The notes beneath the pieces are model-generated. The model had not been told where the DNA came from. It made no database searches and saw only the letters and a list, made by a program, of their open reading frames with translations. The position numbers and the translations under genes are program-made. DNA of 64,000 nt from Piper betle (taxonomy: Eukaryota; Streptophyta; Magnoliopsida; Piperales; Piperaceae): positions 62,001 through 126,000 of the forward strand of contig JAURVB010013284.1 of assembly GCA_033002965.1 (NCBI GenBank). Direction: 5' to 3'. This document shows positions 42,160-53,940 of the stretch, one piece after another (the stretch's first letter is position 1; every line of letters begins with the position of its first letter).

Positions 42160-43504
42160 TGAGATTAAACATTTATAAAATAGTCTACCATACTCACAAT
42201 ACACTCATCATCCATAAAATAATCAACAATCCTCATCAAATAATCAACAATCCTCATCAAAATAAAAATATTCTTAGCTTATCTTATTCACATCGATTTT
42301 ATTATGTTTTTTTAAATTATATGTGTCTCAGTTTAATTTACTTAATTAGATAATTAGCAAGAATAACTCAAATCATACAAATATCACTTCATCCATTATT
42401 AGACATTCATCACTTCAAACAATCAATCTTAATATAATGTGCTAATAATTATTAATTTTAAATAACTAAATTGGAGGTAATTATACCTAGCGTTGTTGAC
42501 AATCGGCGATGGCTAGGGTCTCGTTATTTGCTTCGGAGCTTGAATTCAGTGTTCGGTGGCGCCCAAAGTTTGATCACGTTCGACTGGATGAGTTTAGTGA
42601 AAGATCCGACAAATTTTAAGGAATCAGGTTTTCGATAGGTTCCGATGGTTTTCTGGCAACTATTGCCAGTGACGGCTATTAGCGGGATGGCGGTGGTATG
42701 GGGTACCGTTGGCACCGGCTCACCGAAAAAATGGCAAACCAATGGCGGTCCGTGGTGGGGTGACGAGATCTGGCTGAGATGGGTGGCATTGGGCTCTAGT
42801 CCGGTCGAGGAAGGTCGAGGGAGGGTCGGCGACTAGATGGCGAAGGCGATGGTCGCCGGTAGTGGGTCGACGATGGCCGGATGGTGGGGAATGGTCGTCG
42901 GCAGTGGGGTCGGCCATGTTCTGGTGGTGAGTGACGGCTTCGATCGACAGTGGTGCGGCAGCCGGAGGTGGTGTTGGCGACGGAGAAGGAGGGCGGCGTC
43001 AAGGGTTTGGGCGAATGAGAAGTGTCGAGTGGGGAAAGAAACGGGTCAGTAGTGATATCTTAAATAAAAGTTAACTTGACTCTGACTTGAGTCAAAAATA
43101 ATAAGTCACTTGTAATAAATCGTACAAAAAAATCAGAAAAATAGGAGAAATCTCATAAAATATAATACACATCATAACACTACAATGACATGTTATATAA
43201 CTAATAACCCACCTAAACTACCCTATAACGTGTCCTAATGCATTATTCAGCCTAAAAATAATTCTACGATTAAATACATAAAAAAACATAATGCATACTT
43301 TCATATACTTTGATAACTCAATTTATCATCATATTTTCGACGTTATCATCATATACTCAGGTACACTTGACCCTCATCGCTAATAACTTACGGCTGGCCT
43401 CAACTCAACGCGCGGTTCATGAAACTGACTTGACTCAAACCAACGGTTGAACTGACTGGTTTGCTAATGTAATACTCATAACTTGAGTCACGAGTTTTAC
43501 ACAT
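42160..43504. repeat. 5'-truncated copy of the Tekay-like LTR
   Basis: Matches about 9031-10526 of the 3-kb LTR at 7536-10526, including GGAGGTAATTATACCT, the following CAATCGGCGA.GGCTAGGG and the terminal GTTTTACA at 43497-43504. The left 1.5 kb of the LTR (TGTAACACCCC start) is missing. CpG-rich parts have decayed towards T and A compared with the first copy. Confidence 0.75.
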
Positions 43505-43887
43505 GGGTTTATTGATGGATGTCGGATCATGTAGGAACCCCATTATAGGTATGATATTTTATATAAGTATTTTTATCTTGGTAATGAACTGTAAATATTT
43601 TGGCTATCTTATCCATGTTTTTGGTGGTCCATTTCTTATATAAGTCATACAATGCATAATTTGTTAACCTTACTATTTTAGTTAATTAAGTCATGATAAA
43701 CAATTAAATTGTTGTGGCAGAAATTTTTTGCAGGTAGCATACTCATGTTAATTTAAATTAGTTTTTGTTCTTTTATTATAGTAAAATTATTTTTTAGAAT
43801 TTATATTAATAGTCAATAATAACATTTACCTACGATTTTAAATGTGTTTTGAGTAGATAAATGATATTATATATATTATTATATTAT

Positions 43888-44030
43888 ATTATCGAGTCGA
43901 GCTATGAGTCGATTTTGAGTCAAACTATGACTCAATTTCGAGTCGAACACTGACATGTTCAAACTCGACTTGTAGGATTCACACGTTCCTGAGCATACGA
44001 GCATACTTAAATGTTGAGTTTACCTGGATG
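43888..44030. repeat. GAGTCGAG-type repeat debris
   Basis: Repeated GAGTCGA/TGAGTCAAAC words, similar to 108-312. Borders are unclear. Confidence 0.4.
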
Positions 44031-44157
44031 ATATGATGTTCCAGCAAGCAACCATGGCAACAGAGGTCAAACCCTCGTAATTTACCAATGGAATTTCAAC
44101 GTCTAGAAGTGGATTATGTGGGGGAACTCCCTACATGTATTTTGTATATGACAAAAT

Positions 44158-44688
44158 TAGGGGTGTAAACGAGCCGAGCCGAGCTAAGCAAGGATGTTTT
44201 TTAATTTGACGTAATTTTTGGCAAACATGTTTGAGCTTGTTTGAGTGTTTGACGAGCTTTGATATATTATGGATTGAGCTGAGCTCGTCCAAATTCATGG
44301 TGTTTGGGTTTGGCTCGTGTTCAGCTCGCTATATTTTCAAGCCGAACTCAAGCCAAGCTCGAGTTGAGTAAATATTTGTGCTTGGCTGGTGCTCGGCTTA
44401 TATAAGATCAAAATTTTCTTTCCAACACTATATAAGTTTAATATGACCTCAATACTATTGACAAGTCGAGTTGAGCCAGAGTATTTTTTCGAGTTTGAAC
44501 ACATCGAGCTCGAGTTTCGAGCCAAGCCGAGCCGAACACTCATTAATTCAAGATCTGTTCGTTGTTCAACGAGCTATCCATTTCGAACCGAATATTTTTT
44601 CGAACCCAAAATTAACGAGCAGGAGTTCAAGCCGAATCGAATCAAACCTAAAATGCTTACGAGCAAGTTTTGTTTGTTTACACCCCTA
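44158..44688. mobile_element. 531-bp hAT-like MITE
   Basis: The ends are inverted repeats: TAGGGGTGTAAACGAG on the left and ...GTTTACACCCCTA on the right. The flanks GACAAAAT (44150-44157) and GGCAGAAT (44689-44696) agree at 6 of 8 positions, fitting a decayed 8-bp hAT target duplication. The interior is rich in GAGCCGAGC and GCTCG words. ORFs inside are compositional. Confidence 0.75.
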
Positions 44689-44867
44689 GGCAGAATACGA
44701 GCTGTTGACATGATCTCTCAACTAAAATATTTTGACAACTCAGGCGAAATATTTTTGCCTCTTCACATAATATTTGCCAACTCAGTTCTCCTTCAATTTA
44801 TTTGTCGTGATCACACAATAAAGTTTTGCGCAACATTGACGAAGGGGCTTATGTATAAACCGGATAC

Positions 44868-45331
44868 TGTCATGGGCTGACGGTACCGAGGAATGTGACC
44901 ATCAAACGGACAACTCAAACAATCGTTTACGGACTCCACGAAATGAAGGATTTGGCTTGATCGGTCGATCCGAGCCGTTCTGGATAAGATTGAATCAATA
45001 TTTGGTTTCACAAAACAAGGAAAGTTGAGGATTTTAGGGAGGAGATTAAGAAATAATGGATGGAGCTTTTCACCTATAAATAAAGGATGACAGAAAAAAA
45101 GAGAAAAAACAAAAAATAGAGAAAAGAAAATCATTGTACTCACGTACTTTTGAAAATTTTGAAATCAAAATTTTTTTATATGATTCGATAATCCAATCAC
45201 GTGATCAAATTATCTTATATTAATTTTCTACTTATTGTATTTTATTTATGTTTGTTTCTTTGACAATGGCGCCTTGGTTGCAACTTCCTTGTTCAAAACT
45301 ATCCACCACCGTGCTGTTTAATGCTCAAACA
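44868..45331 (+). repeat. Right LTR of Tat-like element
   Basis: Homologous to 36539-36896, with a TATAAATAAAGG box at about 45075 and the end ATGCTCAAACA. It carries extra sequence of about 100 bp in its second half relative to the left LTR. Confidence 0.6.
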
Positions 45332-45339
45332 ACAATATA

Positions 45340-45650
45340 TAAGTAATATTTTACTAATAAAAAATAAAAGGATAGTATTATAAAATAACTATATAACATT
45401 TGGCAAACAAATCCTAATTACAATAAAAAAGCACAAAAGGATTTAAAATAAATCCTAATTACAATAAAAAAGTAATTTTTTTTACTAATAGGAAATCAAA
45501 AAGTAATATTCTAAAATATTTTAATGACACGTGCACGCAACACACATGGTAAAATAATCCTAATTGCAATAGAATAGAAAATATTAGAGGATTCAAAACG
45601 AATTTTAATTGCAATAGAAAAGGAATTTTTTACTAATAAAAAATAAGGGT
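45340..45650. repeat. Degenerate tandem repeat
   Basis: Recurrent words TCCTAATTACAATAAAAAAG and TTTTACTAATAAAAAATAA, three or more times. Related text lies left of the Tat-like element at about 36426-36500, so the element may have inserted into this repeat. Confidence 0.5.
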
Positions 45651-47199
45651 AATACTATAAAATAATTAAAGAATAGGTGACAACACTACATTAAAAGTAC
45701 TCTATTTTATATAATAGTATAGATTTATATTATTATATATTATTTGAGTCCACTAGGTTGGATTCAGATCGAATACGATTTTATAGATTTAGATCAAATA
45801 CAGATATATATATGATAAATAAAATGAATGTAATCTCTGTATTCTGTTTTTTGGATTCCTTATGGATACGGGTATATCGGTCATCACATCTCAATCTTCT
45901 CTTGCCTTTACTCGTTCTTAATTTTCTAGCCAATATGGTTAATTCTTGTGAGGCTTTCTGTCCCTGGTTAACTCTTGCTATTATGATCAGCTAGCTGTAT
46001 TTAGAGTTTGGCGCTGTAGGCTTAATCTTTGTTGGAGGGTTAGCACTGGGGCTGGAATAAGAGGAGTGAGTGGCCGGGAATTTTTTCCCACCAGCTTCCA
46101 TTCCACATAATAAGTAAATATATGGAGAAGAGAAGGCATTTATGTCGCCCGGAAAATCTTTTGTCACTAAAACTTTTAAATTATACCTGTTCTTCCCTCA
46201 CTTCAAAAAATAAAATTAAAATATAAAGGAAAGAGGTTGTCATGTAGGAAGAATTTAAGTAGCTAATTCAATAAACCACTCAATATCTGACGTGATAAAA
46301 AGTGAGGAAAACTAATATAATGTGTATATAATAATACTCTTTTTATTCGAGCAACTGAGCAACAAAACCTAATACCAATAATAAACCGTTGTAGTTCTTC
46401 TCATACCCAAGGCGACCCTTTTCTAGTATTCTTCCCCATCCTCACCCCTTTCCCAAGTTCCTCTTCTCTTGTTGCAACCAAGGAAAAAAAGTAATAAATG
46501 GGCCAGTTTGATGAAGGTTTGAGTGTCTAAAGAGCAAAGGAAGAATGGTAAAAAAAGGTGGCTTGGCTAGCTGTGGGTATTACACCGGCTTGCATAATAT
46601 GCTCGCGGTTTGAGAGCGGTCTTACTTGCGTTGATATCTTCATTAATATCCGGCGGATATCGTATTTGATGAAAACGAATATATTTAATCTATAAAATTG
46701 TTGTTGGTCGTGACTTTTGAATTATTAAAATGCCCCCGTATACAGCTAATTAATCCATCATTATAAATTGATCTTTCTCAAAATCAACCAGATCATATAT
46801 ATAACAATGAATATAACTCCCTAAATACGTTAGAAATACTTGCATGCACGCATTACTACTTTGCCAGCTTACCAACGTTGTAAGGAAGGAAGAGAAACCT
46901 TGCAATCACTCTACTTCATCAATACACAGATTTGAGCATGATGACGACCTCTTCCCTACCAGGAATGTCCACACTCATGATCGAAATATTAAAGTTAAAG
47001 TCAATCAAGAAGCACGTATTAATCCCTTTACATCTGAGCACAATCTCTTTTCTCGCCACAGTGCAATACCATCATGAGCAATCAGCCTTCATGAGTTAAC
47101 TTAAGCAGAATGACTGCTCATGATGTTATCCCCTCCTGTGGAAATTCAAGATTGCTGTAAGACGATGTGAATTAATAAGAAGGAGATCACTAGCTATGA
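45651..47199. other. Intergenic, no gene seen
   Basis: AT-rich DNA. ORFs at 45758-45994 and 46844-47077 show no family features. The last few hundred bases lie downstream of the bHLH stop codon and may include its 3' untranslated region. Confidence 0.45.
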
Positions 47200-49831
47200 T
47201 CAGAAACCTCGTCCCAAAGCCGGTGCCCAGTAGTCCGCTCCATTGTCACTTCCAACCTGCGAAGTGCAAGCCAAAGGAACTAGGCACAGCCCTCTACTCC
47301 TCAAGTCTCTCTTTGGCTCTTGGTCACCTCCCTGGGGTAATTCCAGTGACCATAACAATATCAGAGTTGGACAAATACTATCTTGTCTGTTAGTTGGAAT
47401 GCAAATATATTATTACCTTCTCAGAGTTACCTCCTCTCCCTTTGGTGGAAGCATCGTCAAGCAGCTAAATCAGAGACAAAAAAAATGAAATTAGAATAAG
47501 TATCCGCCATGTAAATGGACTGTGGGCTTATGCTTAAGCCATTAATAATTGTTGTAAAGCTGTTATTTTGTTCTCTTAGAAACATTTTGCACAGGAAAAG
47601 GGGACACAAGAATAGCGGCTTCGTCAAATTATTAAGCTCCTTGATGATAGTACACTACTATACCGCTTTGAAGAAGGAGCCGGATCCAATTAAGCATACC
47701 TGGCCTGGGTCCTCTGGGAACACACAATTAGATCTTTCACCTTGTGCCTGTTATATATCAAATCAACTTCTTCAGAATTCATTGGCAATCGACCAACTCT
47801 AACAATCCACATAAAATTACTACTAGAACACATCAATTGACGACTCCTAGTAGCTGGCTAATTAAATACATCATATCATACAAGACAAACCACACACATA
47901 ATGCCTACAGGTAGATGGTACAAAAGGGTATACATAAAGAAGTCCAAGGTTAAAGTGGTACTCCTTGCCCTCTTCTTCTCAGAGCTGAGAAGGGAGAGAG
48001 AGAGCGAGATGCATATGCACCAGTGGAGGAACATAACATAGGGAAGTGGACATCATGTTTGTTGGAGCCGAGGACTGGTAAAAGAGAGATACTTACAGGC
48101 TGCCGCATGGTCCCAGAAGTTGATGCATTGCCCATGTACGGTGAGCTAAGAGCCTGCATCAATGGCAGGGAATGTTTTTTTTTTAAAACCCTTGACTGTG
48201 CTAACTTCAATGACCAAGGCTGTGAAAAAGAACAGAAGAAAAAGAACTCGTCGCAGACAAACAGTGCATCTACTTTCTCTGCGTGCTCTTGCTATCATTC
48301 TTTGTTTGTTTGTAAATCAAAGGAGAAAGAAGAAGAATCACCTCAATTTGGCTCTGAAGGAATCTAATATATCCAAAAGCTTCTAACAAGACAGAGGCTG
48401 TGTCAGTCTGCAAAAGTGAGCAAACCCCACCATGTTCAAAACCTTTTTCATGTCTCTCAGTACTCTAGTAAGCACTGTACTTGTACCATGGAAATTTACT
48501 GTGGGTCGTTTAGAAAAGGAAAGAAACCAAGATTTTGACGATTGTGTGTGTGTTTTCTTACCTTTCCAAATGGAGATACAAGCTGGTGGAGAGCTGTTAT
48601 TCTGTCACCCAGCTTTTCCTTCCTCACCTGTAAAAAATAATGATCATGAATATATATACCCGAGAAATCAAATCTTCATCATTCTTTGTGTTCCAATTGG
48701 GACTAGCTTTATTAGGTTTGTAGTTGAAGGTTAGATGTCTGAGGAATAATTATGTTGTAAATGATAACAACTCATCACCCAACAGGTAAGAAAAAGAAAG
48801 AAACAGATCATGTAAAACCTTAAAAGTAGACTGAGATGAGGGGATTGAATCCGGGCCTTCTTGAATGCCGTACCATTAAGTAGGTTGCTTTCACCCTTTA
48901 TTGACAAATAGAAGTCGAAAATGGAAACATATGTAAGTAATCATGGATAAGTTCTAAAAAAATCATATGAAATGGAATTAAATTCCTGAGAGAAGCTAGC
49001 AGCAGTAAATTAAGAGGATAACGTGTTAAAGACCAAATACGTAGTTTTTAAAGAAAATTTTACCTCTAAGGAATGATCAGATTGTTGAATATGATTCCCT
49101 TCTATCCTACAGCTGCTAGAGAAGTCCAGCATGTTGGTACTAAGGCTAGTACTCACACAAGATCCAGGTGAACAAGCTGGTAGAACATGACCCAGGGGAG
49201 ATTTGACTGCTTGGATTTCCGCACTCTCTTGCCTCCTCATATGCCCACCTTCGAAGCTCTCTTGCTTGACGACTAGCATATTACCTCCCGAAGGATATAG
49301 CATTTGATCTGTCCAGTTCTCCATTTTCTTGGGTTGGAAGAAGTTTAGACTGCATCTATCGTCCGCGCCAACCAAACCGTCCCTGCAAAGGCATGTGTAT
49401 ATATGTAGATCCATCATATAAGAATTACTTATTATGTAAAGATCAGACCGCCACCTTCTTCATCTGATATGAAGATACCTTGAAATTCATAAATTACATG
49501 TAACTTCTCAGGTCACTCATGAAACATCAAATCAAGCAGGTGTCAAGAACTAAAAACCAACTTACATGAGAAGCAGGCTCCAAGACTCGGGCATCTGATC
49601 TTGGGTTTCATGCAAGGAGCTGTTCATGGGAAGAGAGTTTGGAGGGAGGTAAGAAGGAACGACAGAAAAAGGTGAATTTGATGATGTTGAAGATGAGGAA
49701 GAAGAAGGGATGTGAGGAAGGAGACGGTTGATTTGATGAGAAGGCGAGCAAGTGCTGTAAATGTTCAACCAGTTGGGGTTTCCGGCCATCATCTTTTGCA
49801 CCGGCAAGCTCTGTAAATCACCTCGACTCAT
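47200..49831 (-). CDS. bHLH68/112-like atypical bHLH transcription factor, with a frameshift
   Basis: Nuclear transcription factor of the plant bHLH68/bHLH112/bHLH123 group. Exons: 49566-49831, 49064-49382, 48819-48895, 48562-48627, 48342-48407, 48097-48153, 47700-47747, 47417-47464, 47200-47331. Evidence: the N-terminal [13 protein letters not shown] signature, a Ser-rich region, [16 protein letters not shown], the helix-loop-helix [20 protein letters not shown] / [27 protein letters not shown], and the C-terminal [11 protein letters not shown] ... [10 protein letters not shown]. The basic region lacks the classical E-box-contacting residues, as is usual in this group. Every exon joins in phase except exon 3: it is 77 nt where 78 are needed, with one base missing in the CCCC run at about 48845. 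As read, translation stops at the first codons of exon 4 after about 221 residues, before the bHLH domain. Full length would be 359. It is either a sequencing error or a truncating allele. Confidence 0.88.
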
Positions 49832-52379
49832 TCCTCAGACCTTAGTAGTAACTCTTCAACCTCTCCAAATGAGATTTGGCAGCTTGATAGTTTTGGGTAG
49901 TTTTTCACCGATGGGTTTGGAAAGAAGTCGGCTCTAGATTGAGGAATTCGATACATCAAGACATGGAAGCCTTGTTTTATGCTCTTTCTTTCTTCTTTCC
50001 CCTACTACTTTCATTGTTTCTTTCTCCTTTCCCCTTCTTTCTGCTTTTGCTTTAACTCACAAAAGTGGGAACAGAAAAGGAGGTGGCAGAAAACAAAAGG
50101 AGTGGCCTTAGATGTTTCACCTTCAGCCATGCCAATCCCTTATAGAGCTAGCTAGGCAGTAATATTTCGGTAGCTTAAATATTTGTTTTAACCATGCTGT
50201 CTTCAACATATAATCAAGAACTGCATGCAAAAACTCATATACATGGATTAATCACATGAAGATAATACATATATTATAATTATTATAATCCACTTATTAT
50301 AATTATTTTAATCCATATATTATAATTATTAATGATGCAAAAAGAAAGAGACTAATTAATCTGATCTGGTCTTTGAAGTAGAGGGAGGGGGCTTCCATGT
50401 GTGAAAGCATCATAAGAATGATATTTGCATACTAACATCCATACAATGACGACATACGAAAACAAGGTCCATTCGGTCCATTCCCATGGAGTCATGACGC
50501 GTACGAGAATATAGATGATGACTCCCATGACCCACTTTCACAAGAAGTCAATGTCTAGAGGTACTGTTTATGGCTGTAAACCTAATTTGATTTCATGTCT
50601 TCTATACAATTCACAGTTTAAAGGTTATATTGACTTTTGAATGTTGTAATATATGCTAGCTTTAATTTTTCATACCTGATCTATTTCTTACTACCTTTGA
50701 TTAATGAAGTTAATTAACATATTTAGTAATAAAAAATTAAGAGATAAGTAAGTATGTTTAATGCTAATAATGTATGTACGTCCTTCCCGACATAAGAAAA
50801 AATTCTCTTAATAATTAAGGTATATTTGATTAGTATGAAAAAAATGAAAAATATACAAATTTTATTAATTATAAACCACCTTATAAATTTTACCCTAGTA
50901 AATAGAAGAGAAAATTATACAATTACCATTATGGTTTGATTGTTTATAAAAATTAATACAAAAATAGTTTATTGACACTAAAACAAAGCATTAATTAGTG
51001 ATGACATATTTGTCAGGAAAGTTTTAAGTTTATCGAAAAAACGTCTTCACAAAAGTTCCATTCAAAGTTCCTTCACCTCAATCTCAAGTGACAGATTTTG
51101 TCTTCACTTACAAATTCATTTCAATAAGTGCATTTATTTATTAATTTGTCTTTTCAATATAACTTTTATTAGTTGATCAATTAGGTAGGCTATCAATTAA
51201 AACAATTAATTTATTCTTTTTTATTCTTTTTATTTTTCCACTTGATACTTAAAAAATATTTAAAGAATACTAGAGACATGGATCATACACTATAATCTAT
51301 GTAATTACAAATTCATAACAATTTTAAATGATTGAATACTGTTCCTGACGTAAAGCCTTGTCCTTTCTCTTTTATCTGAGTTTAGGGTCGACAATGCACA
51401 GGTATTGGAGGAATTAGTAAATTAATTTATTGTTGCATGATAATTAAAATTACTTTTTGACCTAAACTTGGACAATACTTGTCATCACAAAACCTGTGCC
51501 GTGGATTAATATTATCTTACTTAGTAAGATTTGGCATAGATAAAGATACATTCCCATGTCTTAGTACTGGCACATATAGTATATATGTATATATAATTCT
51601 TCTTTGATTTGTTTATGATTTCTAACATTCCTTGGGGGGCATAAACAAACCCTATAATCTGGTCGATCCACGCTCTGCTAAATCTGTGTCGGAGGCGCCA
51701 TGTCTTTGTCTAGGGACTCCCTCCTTTTCCTTTTCATTTCGTATATATCTTTCCTTCTCTGTTGTCTTTCTTCCCTACCATTATTTTCCCCCTCCATGGA
51801 ATAACTCGCCTCCCTTTTACCTCTATTTCTTTTCGTCTGAGTTATATGAAAGACACATCTCCCTCCAACTGTAAGAAGCACAAAAAGTGCGACCAGCTTT
51901 CAACATGTCGTCACCATCACGACTGGATTGCGTTACATGAATATTTGAGAGGATTTGCAGACGATCAACATAATATCAGATTGATTAAAAAAATCCGGGT
52001 TGTTAGGGCCGTAATTTAACAGATAATTAGGATTAATCTTAATTGAGATTGTACAATGAACTATATATAGCGAAAAACCAATTCATGGGATGAATTAATG
52101 AAAACATAATTACGGTCACGGCTATTTTTAAAAAGAAAACTGAAATCGAGGTTTAGTTGGTGATTATCAACTGTTTAAATTCTTACTTCATAAGAAAAAA
52201 TATTGGATGTCGACGCGGATGGGGAACTTGATACTTAATTATTACCTAAAAGACCCATTACCAATTATGTTTGCCTAGAGAGAAATCGTGATTACAGGCA
52301 GCCAATGGATCAGGTTTGGTCTGGATTTTATAGACCTGAACCCGACCCAATAATAAAGATCCAAATCTAAACTCGAACC

Positions 52380-52380
<1 letters not shown>
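49832..52380. other. bHLH upstream region and AT-rich intergenic DNA
   Basis: A CT-rich stretch at about 49980-50050 upstream of the bHLH start codon is a plausible leader/promoter region. Short direct repeats of TATTATAATTATT lie at 50270-50335. ORFs at 51632-52019 overlap on both strands and have no family features. Confidence 0.4.

Positions 52381-52383
<3 letters not shown>

Positions 52384-52415
<32 letters not shown>
52384..52415. repeat. (AT)n microsatellite
   Basis: Uninterrupted AT run of about 32 bp. The flanking text (TTTTATAGACCTGAACCCGA) resembles short GACCC/GGGTC-type plant repeats. Confidence 0.9.
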
Positions 52416-52418
<3 letters not shown>

Positions 52419-52750
52419 CTAATTTTTTTAACTCGGAAGTCAACCCAAAACTCGACCCAAACCTAAGCTAAATTACCAATAGTTAGTATATTACATATAT
52501 TTACCTGACAATACAGGACAAAAATTAACGTATTTTATGACAATTATTTTTATTTATGATAAAATAATATTTTAGTATATATATGTATATAATAGAATAA
52601 GAACTTACGAATTTAGGAACTTGTAGTTAGACTGTTAGATATAAATCAATGGTGATCATGCTTATGTTTTGTGAATCATCATCACTATGAATTCTTATTT
52701 GACACACTAAAATTTAGTTCCTAAGTTCTTAAATTCTAACCTTATCATTT

Positions 52751-52772
52751 ATATATATATATATATATATAT
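52751..52772. repeat. (AT)n microsatellite
   Basis: Uninterrupted AT run of about 22 bp. Confidence 0.9.
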
Positions 52773-53520
52773 GGTATAGATTATTTGAGCAAGGGGCTGG
52801 AAAATTTTTTAACCCCATACTCTAATCTGGGCAGAAAAATGTTTCAAGCAGAACTTTTAATGTCCGCAATATGCATGCTCTGATCACCGTGCCTTTTCAT
52901 GAAAGTATTCTTCTTTTGTTTGTGGTTCCTAATATATTCCGTGCATGCTTTATTTTTATTTATTTATTCCTGTTGTTGGCTTGGCTCTTATATATTTAAG
53001 GATTCCAGTATAACCATCGTCTACAGCTCAACGTCGCATCGACTATAGCTCTTGTTCGATGACCCCAGCTTTGGCCCTTTCAAGCATAACGAATAGCACT
53101 GGTATTTGTAAATCATTGGCATCATTGACTTTGGCTCTTAGTAATTAATAAATACGAAGTTATTATACATGAAATCATTTTGATGATCCCATTGTACTCA
53201 TAAGGACGTCGAAGAGATATGTATAAAATTTTAATTATGATGATGCACTATAAAGCCAAAGGAATAATCTAAAAATTTGATAATCATATATAGTTAACTT
53301 GCTAAGAAAATGTTTTAAGCTGATTGTTTTGCATGCTTAAGTGAATTAATATACTTTTATTAAATATTTAGCTTCAAGCATAGTTACAAAAACCAAAATC
53401 AGACATTAAATCGAATCGGAAAGGAGTCATTGAATCAAACCAATTCAGTAATTCGTCAGTGATCTCCTCCCTTTTTTCCCCTGCATTATTTTATAATATG
53501 TCATTGGACTATTATTAGTT

Positions 53521-53625
53521 GTATTTTATTTTATTGGATTTTATTATATTTTATTTTATTGGATTTTATTATATTTTATTTTATATTTTTAAAATTTATT
53601 TTATATTTTTAAAATTTATTTTATT
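53521..53625. repeat. Two short A/T tandem duplications
   Basis: A 25-bp unit (containing TTATTGGATTTTATTATA) occurs twice, directly followed by a 20-bp unit (ATTTTTAAAATTTATTTTAT) occurring twice. Confidence 0.85.
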
Positions 53626-53689
53626 ATTGAATTGAGTAAAGAGTGAGTCAATTTTTATTACCTAAACTACCCTCATTCCAATCGAGCCG

Positions 53690-53940
53690 CCTTCACCATC
53701 GTTAGATCCCTGCTAGATCTCTGCCAGCACCGCACCCCGCTTGCCCATATCTCTCGCCTTGTCCCCACCACCAGATCTCAACCCCCCTATCTCCACCCCC
53801 TCCTGTCTCCCGCCATTTGTCACCCCGTCACCCACCCACCCATCTCCACCCGCCCCTGTCTCCCCCCACCCCGTTCCCCCAACGGTCGGTTGGCTCCCCC
53901 CCCGCCTCCGCCAACCCCTTCATCCCGTCTCCCCATCGAT
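53690..53940. other. C-rich low-complexity segment
   Basis: Runs such as CCCACCCACCCA and TCCCCCC give Pro-rich ORFs on one strand and Gly-rich ORFs on the other. There is no domain and no splice structure. I do not call a gene. Confidence 0.5.

Larger units (their letters stand above)
36539..45331 (+). mobile_element. Degraded Ty3/gypsy element, Tat/Ogre-like
   Basis: Left LTR about 36539-36896 and right LTR about 44868-45331 share AGGAATGTGACCAT, AAACAATCGT, GGATTTGGCTTGA-type text, a TATAAATA box and the end TGCTCAAACA. The primer-binding region TTTGGCGACTCCCACTGGGG (36897-36916) follows the left LTR directly and resembles that of Tat/Ogre elements. Gag remnants are at 37829-38134 and 38500-38600. 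The rest of pol is not recognisable. Minus-strand coding remnants at 39795-40700 sit where Tat elements carry an antisense ORF. Later insertions are a Tekay-like LTR piece (42160-43504) and a MITE (44158-44688). A target duplication is not clear. Confidence 0.65.
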
